64,000 nucleotides of DNA from Mesonia sp. K7 (GTDB taxonomy: Bacteria > Bacteroidota > Bacteroidia > Flavobacteriales > Flavobacteriaceae): positions 1-64,000 of the forward strand of contig NZ_QKQV01000008.1 of NCBI RefSeq assembly GCF_003233725.1, in the 5' to 3' direction. The notes beneath the pieces were generated by a model. That model ran no database searches and had not been told where the DNA came from. It saw only the letters and a list, made by a program, of their open reading frames with translations. Every line of letters begins with the position of its first letter. Position 1 is the stretch's first letter. This document shows positions 37,528-46,587 of this stretch, piece after piece. The translations under genes and the position numbers were made by a program.

Positions 37528-38362
37528 CTAGTATATCTTTTTCTAGTTTTTTTGAAATTTGTATTTTTTGCTGATTCAAAAGTACTTGTTTGATTGTTGG
37601 TCGCACAAATTCTAATGGTGATTGGTCATTTCTTTTTAAATAATCCTTGACGTATATCAAATATACTCCTAAAGAGTCTTTAAGTTGCAAGAAGTTTTCC
37701 TTTTTTAGTAACTCCTCTTTATTTTGGGAAGACAACGGACCGATTTTATCGTAAATTTCTATCGTGCTTACCCAAACCGAATCGTTAAAACTAAAAGATT
37801 TGAATTTGATGGACTCATCATTGAGATCTTCGATATCTTCTTCGTCAAAATCAATTAGTTTTTGTTGTAAACGCCTATTGTTATCGCTTGCGTAGTTCAA
37901 ATCTATATTGATGTAACGCAGTTTCACCAAGTCTTGGTTAAGCTTAAAGTTCTCTTTATTCTTATTGTAATAATTTCTTAATACCGAATCTGCAATTAGG
38001 GTATCGAGGTTTTTAGAAATCATGGCTTCTTTGTAGGCTTCGGTGTAAAGTTCGGTTTTATAATCTTTGATAAGCCGCTCAAACTGTTTTTGCTTTTCTT
38101 CGCTTAAATTGTATTTTGCCTTGTGCATTAACAGTTGTTTATTAGCCCATTGGTTGATATAGTTACTCACAAACAAAATACTGTCGTTACCCGAAATATC
38201 TTTTGGTATAATGCTGTCGATATCACTTTTATAAAGGTAATGGTCGTGTACACGAGCTACCGGATTATCTTTTTTGGCGTTGGTTTTCGAAACAAAAAAA
38301 TCGCAACTCGCAAAAGAAACAATCAATACAAGGTAAAGAAATATAATACTATAGGTTCTCAA
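37487..38362 (-). CDS. PPIase-associated lipoprotein, 291 aa
   Basis: The lipobox is ASC (FASCDFFVSK, Cys20). The mature protein starts VARVHDHYLYKSDIDSII, the SurA/PpiC-type N-terminal domain, and is helical after that, but I see no clear parvulin motif, so it may be a chaperone without isomerase activity. It overlaps its neighbours on both sides (14 bases and 41 bases), which points to an obligate operon with two active PPIases. Confidence 0.75.
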   Translation of the reverse strand: MRTYSIIFLYLVLIVSFASCDFFVSKTNAKKDNPVARVHDHYLYKSDIDSIIPKDISGNDSILFVSNYINQWANKQLLMHKAKYNLSEEKQKQFERLIKDYKTELYTEAYKEAMISKNLDTLIADSVLRNYYNKNKENFKLNQDLVKLRYINIDLNYASDNNRRLQQKLIDFDEEDIEDLNDESIKFKSFSFNDSVWVSTIEIYDKIGPLSSQNKEELLKKENFLQLKDSLGVYLIYVKDYLKRNDQSPLEFVRPTIKQVLLNQQKIQISKKLEKDILDDAIQNKNFETYD

Positions 38363-40292
38363 ACTTCGTTTTTACTTTTTTTAATACATCTTGGTTGACT
38401 TCTACTCGATGTTGTTGCCTGAGGTTTTCTAACCAAGATTTTTCTATTTCTTCTTGGTAATCTGCAATCACTTTTCCGGTAGCGTCTTCAAAATTTATAG
38501 GTTGACTCGGCTGGATAGCGTTGATGTCCAAAACCACAAAAACACCGTTGTTTTCATATACTTTAGAAACGCCTTTTTTAGCCTTAAAATTGTGTGGCAA
38601 TGACGAATCTTCTTCTGTAAACGTACCCGATTTAAAAATCACCGATTTGTTTTCTGCTTTTAGCTTGTCTTCTATCGTAGAAACTTCCAACTGTTTTTTC
38701 ATCATTTTTCGTACTTTCTTCGCCAATTTTTTATCACTCGTCGAGGCAATCACCAACTCATAAGTAGCATTAGAAAAATATTCTTTTTGATGTTGGTCAT
38801 AATATTTCTTCAGCGCAAGGGTATCTTCCTTGGCTTTGCTCCAGACTTTTTTGTTCATCAAATCATACAACAACAAACCATTTCTGTATTCTTCCAACAC
38901 ATATTTATAATCTTCGTTTACCTCGGCAAGATTATTTTTGTAATAGGTTTTATAAAAATCATCTTTGTAATTTTGGTAAAAACGCTCAATGTTTTCAGCA
39001 ATACTTTGGTTTTTGTTAGAAAAACTTTGCGAACCCACCAAGTAATTGGCAAAATCGGCATAGGTTTTACCTTCTCCATTAATTTCAATCACATTTTTCT
39101 CTGGAAGGTCTAACTTGTTTGGTTCCCAATTGTTGGTAAAAAAGCGCTCGTCTACATTTTTCTGAAAATACTTCAAAGCAGATTGATCTTCTTTAAGCGT
39201 AAAATACGCTTTTGCTTTTGCCAGAATATCTTCCTCGATGACTTGGGCTCTCGAATCGGTTTTCATCTGGTTTTCCAAGACTCTCTTTTCTTCTTCGTAG
39301 GATTGAATAGGATTTTTTTCCAGTAATTTCACCACGTGCCAACCAAAATCGGTTTTAAAAGGTTCCGAAACATCACCTATATTTTTTAGTGCAAAAGCTT
39401 GATTTTCGAAAGGCTCTGATTTTAGTTTTCCTTTCGAAAAACTATTCATTTTACCACCTAATCTTGCGGTATTCTTATCGTCACTATATTGTTTCGCTAA
39501 AGCGGAAAAATCTGCTCCCTCATCCAATTGTTTTTTGATTTGCTCAATTTGTGTTTTTGCCGTAGAACTATCTTCATTTTCCTTAATCATAATGTGAGCC
39601 ACTTTTACCGTTCCTTCAGCTTTTCTTCTATCATTTACCTTGATAAGGTGATACCCAAATCGTGTACGAACCGGCATCGAAACCTCCCCTTTTTTGGTCT
39701 CGTAAGCTCCACTCTCAAAAGGATAAACCATGTTAAAAACTGTAAACCAGCCCAATTCGCCTCCGTTTTGTCGTACCGAAGGGTCTTCAGAATATTTACG
39801 GGCAACTTCTGCAAAGTCTTTACCGGAAAGGATTTCTTTTCTAGCTTCCAAAGCTTTTTGGTAAGCTTTTAGGGTGTCTGCTGGAGCGTCGTTAAATCTT
39901 GCGTTAATGAGAATATGACTCGCGTTGATGTCTTCCAACTTTCGTTGATAAGCTTCCTGCAAAATCTTTTCTGTCACTTCGCTGTTTTTGATGTATTTAC
40001 TTGCCAACTGACTTTTATACATCTGAAACTCACCTGTAAAACTGGGTAAAGTGTCTAGTTGTTCTTCTTCAGCCTGTAAAACTTTGAGCTTGTAATCGAT
40101 AAACAAATCGAGGTAATCGTCGATATCTTTTTCGTCTTGCTCGATGATATCCAGGTTTTTAGAAAACACGCGGATAAATTCATCTGCATAAACGGGTTTT
40201 CCATCAATACTCAATAATCTTTCTTTAGAAAAATCTTGTGCTGATAAACCTACGGATACCAATAAAATAGCAATTCCTAAAAACTTTTTCAT
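38349..40292 (-). CDS. parvulin-type peptidyl-prolyl isomerase, 647 aa
   Basis: The start is set at MKKFLGIAILLVSVGLSAQD, a clean signal peptide; the frame extends upstream to a TTG at 40379 without protein-like sequence. Two parvulin domains are visible (INASHILINARF/YSEDPSVRQNGGELGWF and VKVAHIMIKENED/YSDDKNTARLGGKMN), followed by a long alpha-rich region. It is a periplasmic foldase. First gene of a four-gene minus-strand operon with the lipoprotein, the SurA-like protein and MoxR. Confidence 0.88.
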   Translation of the reverse strand: MKKFLGIAILLVSVGLSAQDFSKERLLSIDGKPVYADEFIRVFSKNLDIIEQDEKDIDDYLDLFIDYKLKVLQAEEEQLDTLPSFTGEFQMYKSQLASKYIKNSEVTEKILQEAYQRKLEDINASHILINARFNDAPADTLKAYQKALEARKEILSGKDFAEVARKYSEDPSVRQNGGELGWFTVFNMVYPFESGAYETKKGEVSMPVRTRFGYHLIKVNDRRKAEGTVKVAHIMIKENEDSSTAKTQIEQIKKQLDEGADFSALAKQYSDDKNTARLGGKMNSFSKGKLKSEPFENQAFALKNIGDVSEPFKTDFGWHVVKLLEKNPIQSYEEEKRVLENQMKTDSRAQVIEEDILAKAKAYFTLKEDQSALKYFQKNVDERFFTNNWEPNKLDLPEKNVIEINGEGKTYADFANYLVGSQSFSNKNQSIAENIERFYQNYKDDFYKTYYKNNLAEVNEDYKYVLEEYRNGLLLYDLMNKKVWSKAKEDTLALKKYYDQHQKEYFSNATYELVIASTSDKKLAKKVRKMMKKQLEVSTIEDKLKAENKSVIFKSGTFTEEDSSLPHNFKAKKGVSKVYENNGVFVVLDINAIQPSQPINFEDATGKVIADYQEEIEKSWLENLRQQHRVEVNQDVLKKVKTKFENL

Positions 40293-40374
40293 GGGCTTGA
40301 AATTTAAGGTGCTCAAAATTAAAAAAATATTCAAGTTTGACAAGATTTTGTGCTTGAAAGTGGATAAGTAAATA

Positions 40375-40410
40375 CACAAAAAAACACAACAATTAAGTTG
40401 TGCTTTTTTT
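40375..40410 (-). terminator. terminator after the btuB-btuG operon
   Basis: On the minus strand CACAAC (40402-40397) pairs with GTTGTG (40390-40385) around a 6-base loop, with seven T following. It lies about 60 bases past the end of the BtuG-like gene. Confidence 0.7.
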
Positions 40411-40462
40411 TTAATATAGATTGCGTCAACACAAAAGTGTTTCGCAATGACATTTCTATTAC

Positions 40463-41503
40463 CTACTCATTAAAATAAAACCCATTAGGAGCAACACCAA
40501 CGTTGATATTGGTCACTAAATTGCCTTCTAAATCATAGATATAAGCTTTACTATTAGAAGCAAAGTCTCCGCCATCTGCAATAAAAATATGACCATCTTC
40601 TACTTCAAAACCATACATCACCCCAAACTCCGAAGTAGTCTCATAAGTCAAAATTGGGTTGTTGGGCTGTACAGAAGCAGCAGTCGTCATCGTATAAACA
40701 CTTGCCCCAATCGTAAAATAAATATCACCTTCTTCTACATCGATGTTACTTGGTGAACCTGTAAAGTAGTCTAAGACAACTGTTTTTTCTAATGCTGCGG
40801 TTTCTAAGTTATAAACCTCTAACTGAGTAGTCGTTAATGCATAAATCTTATCATTGTCTATGCTAAAACTATCTAAGTCACCTGTAGTGGTAATTGTACT
40901 TTCGATGGTATTTGTAGCGGGATTGATCACCGAAATTTTATTTCCAAAACCAAAAGCTGCGTTTTGCACATATATTTTATCATTGGCTTCATAAATATGC
41001 TCCACAATTTCATCTGGAATAATTTTCGTTTCAAAAGTCAAGGTTTCAACATCATAAACAGCAATATAATCATCTGCTGTTGTACTGAAATCTGCTTGGT
41101 TGGTTACATAGAGCTTACCATTATGAGCAACACCATAACGCGGAGCATTTACCTCTGTCGTAATCACATTTTTATAGGCAAAAGAATAGCGATCTACTAC
41201 TGTGATGTTATTGGTTCCTGCAATGATATAGGCATTTTCTTCGTCAAAAAAGATATTTTGTAAGTAGTTTCCAATGTCTTCACCCGGATTTACAGTGGCA
41301 AATATTTCCTGCTCTAAAGTCTGGAAATCATTACTTAAAAAAGAAACAGAACCAACGGTTTGTCCTTCATTCAAAATAAATATCCCGTTATCATAATCAC
41401 CTTGTGGCACATCATCGCCTACAAAATCATCGTCAGAGCTACACGAGGCTAAAGTCAATAAGGCTACAAAAGCCCATAAAAATACAGTTGTTGTTTTCAT
41501 CAT
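40463..41503 (-). CDS. btuG: BtuG-like surface beta-propeller lipoprotein
   Basis: A 346-residue lipoprotein (lipobox ASC, then SSDDDFVGDD, an acidic surface-export type signal). The mature part is a YncE/DUF5074-like propeller: repeated strands such as GIFILNEGQTVGSVSFLS, YGVAHNGKLYVTNQAD, FSIDNDKIYALTTT, IFIADGGD. In Bacteroides, BtuG is such a propeller, sits on BtuB and takes B12 with very high affinity. Here it follows btuB by two bases and is under the cobalamin riboswitch. The name is by context and fold; direct homology to BtuG was not tested. Confidence 0.75.
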   Translation of the reverse strand: MMKTTTVFLWAFVALLTLASCSSDDDFVGDDVPQGDYDNGIFILNEGQTVGSVSFLSNDFQTLEQEIFATVNPGEDIGNYLQNIFFDEENAYIIAGTNNITVVDRYSFAYKNVITTEVNAPRYGVAHNGKLYVTNQADFSTTADDYIAVYDVETLTFETKIIPDEIVEHIYEANDKIYVQNAAFGFGNKISVINPATNTIESTITTTGDLDSFSIDNDKIYALTTTQLEVYNLETAALEKTVVLDYFTGSPSNIDVEEGDIYFTIGASVYTMTTAASVQPNNPILTYETTSEFGVMYGFEVEDGHIFIADGGDFASNSKAYIYDLEGNLVTNINVGVAPNGFYFNE

Positions 41504-41505
41504 TG

Positions 41506-43332
41506 TTAAATATTTAGGTTAAAATAAAAATTATAATTCCGTAGAGGCATATAGCGCAGCTCTACCACTTGATATTCTTTTTCAAAAATGTTGTTCACCC
41601 TTGTTCCTATTTCATAGGTTTTGTTTTTTCCAAACGTGTAGCTTAAAGCGAAATTAGACACCCAATAAGCATCAAGATTGTAACGCGCATCATTGTCGGT
41701 TCGGGTATAGACTTCGCTGGTATGTAAACTTTGCCATGAAATTTCCCAGTTTTTAAATTCATAATTCAGTCCAAAAACCAATTTGTGTTCAGGCACATAT
41801 ATGAGAAAGGTTTCTTCTGCTTTGTTTTTTGAAATCGTGTAAGCGTAATCGGCTTTCAGTTGCCACTGATGTTTAGCCATTTCTATGTGCTTTTGCAACG
41901 AAATTTCTACGCCGTAGGTGTAAATCTCATCTATATTTTGTGGTCGCCAAATACCTTGATTGGCGGGCAACCACCTTATCATGTCTTTAATGTCGTTATA
42001 AAAACCCGTTACCGAAATATAATCTTGTTTTATATAAAATCGATTTCCTAGTTCGTATTGGTAAGAAGTTTCGGGCTTTAAATCTAAGTTGCCACTTTGC
42101 TCCCAAAACAAATCGTTAAAAGTGGGTATCCTATAGCTTTTAGAAAAATGAGCGGAAAGCAAATAAAAATCGGTGGGTTTGATTTCTGTCCCTAAGGCAT
42201 ATAACAACGGACTCTCGTATAAACTCGTCCATTCTTTTCTGAATGAAGCCTCATAAGATAACTTTTTATTGACTTGGTGTTTACCAACCAATAAAGCAAT
42301 AAAACTATCTCGTTCGTTTTCTTCTAAGTTGCTTCCTTCTGCCCGATCATTTCTAAATTTCACAACAGGATTAAGCAAAATACCTTTGTTTAATTTATAT
42401 TGAAAATCGTAATTCGTCAGCCAAGTTTTTACTTTCCCAAAAGTGTAATTCCCGGTTTCGATATTTTCAAAATATTGATAGTTTTCCAGTAAATAACCCA
42501 CATTAAAATTAGATACCCATTGCTTGTTTTTCCATTCCCACTCCAATAAACTTCGCGTGTTGAAGTCTTGGTATTTGGTTTTGGTTTCTGTAGGTCTGAT
42601 AAGCGAAAAATGTCGCTCGCTATCGGTAAGCAAATTATATAACCGAAAAACATGCTTCTGCAAACGAATTGCTGCATTTGCAGTTAAACTATTGTGATAA
42701 AAAGCACCGTTGAGATTGTTTTTCCCGTTGGGTAATTCATAATCATTATTCGATTGGTTTCTATTTACGCCAATATTCAAACTCCAATTTTCTTGGCTGA
42801 TATGGTTTTTATAACGAACATCATAACTATTAAAACTTCCGTAGGAAGCATAGATCTGATGTTGGTCTTCTTGATTAAAAGCCAAATGATTTTCTAAATG
42901 TATGGTTCCCCCAATTGCACTGGTTCCGTATAGGTTACTTCCACCGCCAGCTTTGATGTTTACTTGGTCAAAACTGGCAATACTCAAGGTATTAAAATCG
43001 GTTTGTCCTGTGGTTTGTGAGTTAATGTTTATGCCATTCCAAATGACAGCGGTATGTTGAGCAGTTGTACCTCTAAAAGAAGGCGAAGAAACCATTCCGA
43101 AACCGTTTTCCTTAAAGTAAATCGAAGAATTAAAATGGAGTAAGTTCGTGAGTTGCGGCTGAGATTTCACGAAAGTGCTATCTGAAATCTCTTGAACTTG
43201 CTGCCCAACAGAAAACGTCTGTAACTTCGATTTTTTAATCAAAACCGTATCGAGTTGTTCTCTGTTTTCTTGACCAAAAGCGGCAAAAACAGAAGCAAAA
43301 AAGACCGTAAAAAATAGACGTATAGCTTTCAT
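41506..43332 (-). CDS. btuB: TonB-dependent cobalamin receptor
   Basis: 608 residues from the start MKAIRLFFTVFFASVFAAFG (43332), which gives a signal peptide; the frame upstream to 43377 reaches to within a few bases of the riboswitch. An N-terminal plug (LLHFNSSIYFKENGFGM, NSQTTGQTDFNTLSIASFDQVNI) precedes a 22-strand-type barrel ending YFNLNI. It brings B12 through the outer membrane using TonB energy. The substrate is assigned by the riboswitch and by the btuFCD genes on the other side. Confidence 0.9.
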   Translation of the reverse strand: MKAIRLFFTVFFASVFAAFGQENREQLDTVLIKKSKLQTFSVGQQVQEISDSTFVKSQPQLTNLLHFNSSIYFKENGFGMVSSPSFRGTTAQHTAVIWNGININSQTTGQTDFNTLSIASFDQVNIKAGGGSNLYGTSAIGGTIHLENHLAFNQEDQHQIYASYGSFNSYDVRYKNHISQENWSLNIGVNRNQSNNDYELPNGKNNLNGAFYHNSLTANAAIRLQKHVFRLYNLLTDSERHFSLIRPTETKTKYQDFNTRSLLEWEWKNKQWVSNFNVGYLLENYQYFENIETGNYTFGKVKTWLTNYDFQYKLNKGILLNPVVKFRNDRAEGSNLEENERDSFIALLVGKHQVNKKLSYEASFRKEWTSLYESPLLYALGTEIKPTDFYLLSAHFSKSYRIPTFNDLFWEQSGNLDLKPETSYQYELGNRFYIKQDYISVTGFYNDIKDMIRWLPANQGIWRPQNIDEIYTYGVEISLQKHIEMAKHQWQLKADYAYTISKNKAEETFLIYVPEHKLVFGLNYEFKNWEISWQSLHTSEVYTRTDNDARYNLDAYWVSNFALSYTFGKNKTYEIGTRVNNIFEKEYQVVELRYMPLRNYNFYFNLNI

Positions 43333-43380
43333 AAAATACCGACTTTTTACCCGAAAGTCTTCATTTTTAGTTACCAAATA

Positions 43381-43535
43381 GGCAGGTCTCCTGGCTTGCG
43401 TCTATTTTACCACCTTCCCAACAAAACGTTAGTGGTTTGAAGCTTGTAAAATAGCTTTTTTAGCTTACAGTTGCGGGAACAGCTTAGGTTTTACACCTAA
43501 TTCCCTTTTCATGCTTTCTCAACAAAAGCAACCTA
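43381..43535 (-). promoter_or_regulatory. cobalamin riboswitch upstream of btuB
   Basis: Read on the minus strand, it contains the B12 box GCTGTTCCCGCAACTGTAA (43483-43465), an upstream GGGAATTAGGTG segment, the CCACT and GGGAAGG junctions, and the closing GCCAGGAGACCTGCC (43395-43381), in the correct order. It ends 48 bases before the btuB start, which suits control of ribosome access. It faces only btuB-btuG; the divergent btuFCD genes have no such element. Confidence 0.95.
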
Positions 43536-43590
43536 TTTTTGGCAAAAATAAAGAATTTTATAGATAAGACAGCTTAAAGCGAAATAATAT

Positions 43591-43598
43591 TAACTTTG
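43591..43598 (+). promoter_or_regulatory. -7 element of btuFCD
   Basis: TAACTTTG fits TAnnTTTG and lies 21 bases before the btuF start at 43620. It implies a short leader with no riboswitch. Confidence 0.55.
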
Positions 43599-43619
43599 TA
43601 CTCCACAGAATTTAACAAA

Positions 43620-44759
43620 ATGCGTTTAAAACTATTGCTTTTACTAGTGTTCTCTTTCCTTTTGGCTTGTAAAGAAGAATCAAAAAATAAGGAAGAAAAA
43701 GAAGAGAAAAATATCGTTTTTACGGAAATTAAATACGCAACGGGTTTTGAAATTGCCAATTACGAGGGTTATAAAATTCTAAAAGTGAATTCGCCTTGGG
43801 CAAATGCCGAACAAACTTTTACTTATTTATTGATAGAAGACCAAAATGCTGTCCCTGAAAACATAACCTACGACGAAAAAATAACCTTACCTATTGATAA
43901 ATTGGTGGTAACCTCGACAACGCATATTCCATCATTAGAAAGTTTGGGGCAGCTAAACACACTTGTCGGTTTTCCTCATACCGATTATATTTCTTCTGAA
44001 AAAGCACGACAGCTCATTAGAGAAAATAAAATCAAAGAAATTGGAGCCGGACAAACCATCAATACCGAAGTTTTATTGGCTTTACAACCGCAAGCCGTAA
44101 TTGCATCTGCGGTAAACGGTGACGAAAAATCTTACAAAACCGTTCAGAAAAGTGGTATCCCGATTATTTACAATGGCGATTGGACCGAAGAGCATCCGCT
44201 CGGAAAAGCTGAATGGATCAAGTTTTTTGGAACTTTATACAACCAAGAAAAACTCGCCGATTCTATTTTTAAAAAGATCGAAACCAATTATAGGATTGCA
44301 AAAGCAACCGCAAAAAACACTGAAGATAATCCAAGTGTTTTAAGTGGTGGATTGTACCAAAACACTTGGTATTGTCCGCAAGGCAACTCGTGGCAAGCCC
44401 AATTTATTGCCGATGCCAGTGGCGATTATATATTTAAACATACCGAAGGAACTGGAAGTCTTTCGCTTTCGTTCGAAAATGTATTTGAAAATGGAAAAAC
44501 TGCCGATATTTGGATTTCTCCTGGTGTTTATGCCAGTTATGACGAAATGAAAACGGCTTCGCAGCATTACCAAAAGTTCGATGCTTTTCAAAACAAAAAT
44601 GTGTATACCGTAACCGAAACTAAAGGAGAAACGGGTGGTTTACTTTTTTATGAACTCGCTCCTAACCGACCCGATTTGGTATTGATAGATTTGATTAAAA
44701 TCTTTCATCCAGAGTTGTATCAAGACCAACCACTTACCTTTTTTAAACCTTTAGAATAA
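43620..44759 (+). CDS. btuF: ABC transporter B12-binding lipoprotein
   Basis: 379 residues from ATG 43620 (an earlier in-frame TTG at 43596 overlaps the promoter). The lipobox is LLAC (Cys17), then a Lys/Glu linker and a helical-backbone binding protein: KLVVTSTTHIPSLESLGQLN, EVLLALQPQAVIAS, GGLYQNTWYCPQGNSWQA. This is the class that binds vitamin B12 or iron complexes; B12 is assigned because the locus is opposite a cobalamin riboswitch. btuC begins immediately after its stop. Confidence 0.85.
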   Translation: MRLKLLLLLVFSFLLACKEESKNKEEKEEKNIVFTEIKYATGFEIANYEGYKILKVNSPWANAEQTFTYLLIEDQNAVPENITYDEKITLPIDKLVVTSTTHIPSLESLGQLNTLVGFPHTDYISSEKARQLIRENKIKEIGAGQTINTEVLLALQPQAVIASAVNGDEKSYKTVQKSGIPIIYNGDWTEEHPLGKAEWIKFFGTLYNQEKLADSIFKKIETNYRIAKATAKNTEDNPSVLSGGLYQNTWYCPQGNSWQAQFIADASGDYIFKHTEGTGSLSLSFENVFENGKTADIWISPGVYASYDEMKTASQHYQKFDAFQNKNVYTVTETKGETGGLLFYELAPNRPDLVLIDLIKIFHPELYQDQPLTFFKPLE

Positions 44760-45767
44760 TTGAAAAATCACGATTTATATATCGTTTTCAGCTTACTCAT
44801 TTTAGTTGTTTTTACATTGACTAATATTAGTTTGGGTTCGGTTTATATTCCTGTAAAAGAAGTCTTTAAAATACTCTTTCAACAATCAGAAAATGAGACT
44901 TGGCAATACATTATTTTAGATTACCGATTGCCTAAAGCCATTACTTCTATTTTTGTGGGTTCTGGTCTCGCACTCAGCGGTTTGTTGATGCAAAATTTGT
45001 TTCGAAACCCGTTAGCCGGACCTTATATTTTAGGGATTAGTAGTGGTGCGAGTTTAGGTGTGGCATTAGTGATTCTAGGTAGTAGTTTTCTCGGTAGCTT
45101 CCTTCTCGGAAACACCTCTATCGTCATCGCCAGTAGTCTCGGAAGTTGTTTGGTTTTATTAGCCGTTTTGGGTGTGGCTTCCAAAATAAAAGACACGATG
45201 GCTATTCTTATCATCGGATTGATGTTTGCCAGCTTTACATCTGCGATGGTAAGTGTATTATCTTTTTTTAGTTCGGCAGAGAGTTTACAAAAATATATTT
45301 TTTGGTCATTCGGAAATCTCGGAAACATCTCTTGGCAAGAAGTACAAGTCTTTTTTATTTGTTGGTTTATTGGCTTGTTGCTGACGCTTTTTTGTATCAA
45401 AAACCTCAATTCTTTATTGTTGGGTGAAGCTTATGCCAAAAGTTTGGGCGTCAATCTTAAGCAAAATAAATTTTTGGTGATTGTTGCTACAGGCATTCTT
45501 GCCGGAAGCACCACCGCTTTTGTCGGGCCAATTGCTTTTGTAGGTTTGGCAGTTCCACACTTAACGCGATTGGTCATCAAGTCGAGTAATCATTATATTT
45601 TGATTCCGTTTAATCTGATTTTTGGAGCCTTGATTATGCTTGTTTGTGACAGCATTTCACAATTACCAGGTTCGGTTTATACTTTGCCTATCAATGCGGT
45701 AACTTCGGCTTTTGGAGCTCCTATTGTGATTTGGTTGTTGCTACGAAAAAAGAAACTGATGTTTTGA
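44760..45767 (+). CDS. btuC: B12 ABC transporter permease
   Basis: A 335-residue FecCD-family permease with about ten membrane helices. The family motifs are RLPKAITSIFVGSGLALSGL, NPLAGPYILGISSGA and VGPIAFVGLAVPHLTRL. The start is a TTG directly after the btuF stop. It forms the inner-membrane channel for the substrate handed over by BtuF. It ends two bases before btuD. Confidence 0.92.
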   Translation: MKNHDLYIVFSLLILVVFTLTNISLGSVYIPVKEVFKILFQQSENETWQYIILDYRLPKAITSIFVGSGLALSGLLMQNLFRNPLAGPYILGISSGASLGVALVILGSSFLGSFLLGNTSIVIASSLGSCLVLLAVLGVASKIKDTMAILIIGLMFASFTSAMVSVLSFFSSAESLQKYIFWSFGNLGNISWQEVQVFFICWFIGLLLTLFCIKNLNSLLLGEAYAKSLGVNLKQNKFLVIVATGILAGSTTAFVGPIAFVGLAVPHLTRLVIKSSNHYILIPFNLIFGALIMLVCDSISQLPGSVYTLPINAVTSAFGAPIVIWLLLRKKKLMF

Positions 45768-45768
45768 T

Positions 45769-46548
45769 ATGGAAACCAAAAAACACATCCTAACGACCAA
45801 AAACCTAAGCATTGGCTATGAAAAAAAGCAACTTGCCCAAGACGTTTGCTTGCAACTGGAAACCGGAAAACTTATTGCCGTCATTGGAAAAAATGGTGAA
45901 GGAAAATCTACTTTCCTTAAAACCATAATGCGGGAAATTTCCGCTTTAAGCGGAAAAATATACCTCGAAAGCAAAAATCTAGACGATTATGATGTCAAGG
46001 ATTTGGCAACACAAATGGCAATTGTGCTTACCAAAACCTCATTTTCCAAAAACCTATCGGTATTTGAGTTTATAGCTTTCGCAAGACAACCTTATACCAA
46101 TTGGATTGGAAAACTCACCCCAACAGATCAACAAAAAATTGAAGAAGCGATTTCGTTATTGGAAATTGAAGATATTGTTCAAAAACATTTGTTTGAATTG
46201 AGCGACGGACAGTTACAAAAAACCCAACTTGCCCGAGCGGTAGCACAAGACACGCCTATCATTTTGTTAGACGAACCTACTTCGCATCTCGATATTTACC
46301 ACAAAGCTTTTGTGTTTAAATTACTTAAAAAATTGACTTCTAAGTTTAACAAAACCATCGTGTTTGCCACGCACGAAATTGAATTGGCTTTACAAATTTG
46401 TGACCAGATTCTCTTGGTCGACCATCAAAAAATAGAAGCCTTTTCACCTGAAAACCTTATTGCTTCACACCAATTAGAGACTTTATTTCCAAAAAACTTT
46501 GTCGTTTTTGATCCTGTTGAAAAAAGATTTAAGATACAACCCGAATAA
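45769..46548 (+). CDS. btuD: B12 ABC transporter ATPase
   Basis: A 259-residue ATPase with Walker A GKNGEGKST (40-48), signature LSDGQLQKTQLARA (a D in place of the usual G in LSGGQ), Walker B IILLDEPTSHLD and the switch His in FATHEIE. It powers the BtuC channel. An ATG two bases after btuC stops. It contains a perfect 19-base palindrome TTTCCGCTTTAAGCGGAAA near 45938-45956, inside the coding sequence. Confidence 0.92.
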   Translation: METKKHILTTKNLSIGYEKKQLAQDVCLQLETGKLIAVIGKNGEGKSTFLKTIMREISALSGKIYLESKNLDDYDVKDLATQMAIVLTKTSFSKNLSVFEFIAFARQPYTNWIGKLTPTDQQKIEEAISLLEIEDIVQKHLFELSDGQLQKTQLARAVAQDTPIILLDEPTSHLDIYHKAFVFKLLKKLTSKFNKTIVFATHEIELALQICDQILLVDHQKIEAFSPENLIASHQLETLFPKNFVVFDPVEKRFKIQPE

Positions 46549-46587
46549 TTTTTTGGTTGGTAGTATATTTGGGTAATTCTTATTCCT

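Noticed and set aside
40293-40379. 29-residue extension of the 647-residue PPIase
   Set aside because: It starts at a TTG, is not protein-like, and would bury the signal peptide that begins at 40292.
43381-43535. TPP or other riboswitch class
   Set aside because: The B12 box and the closing GCCAGGAGACCTGCC segment in the right order identify it as cobalamin.
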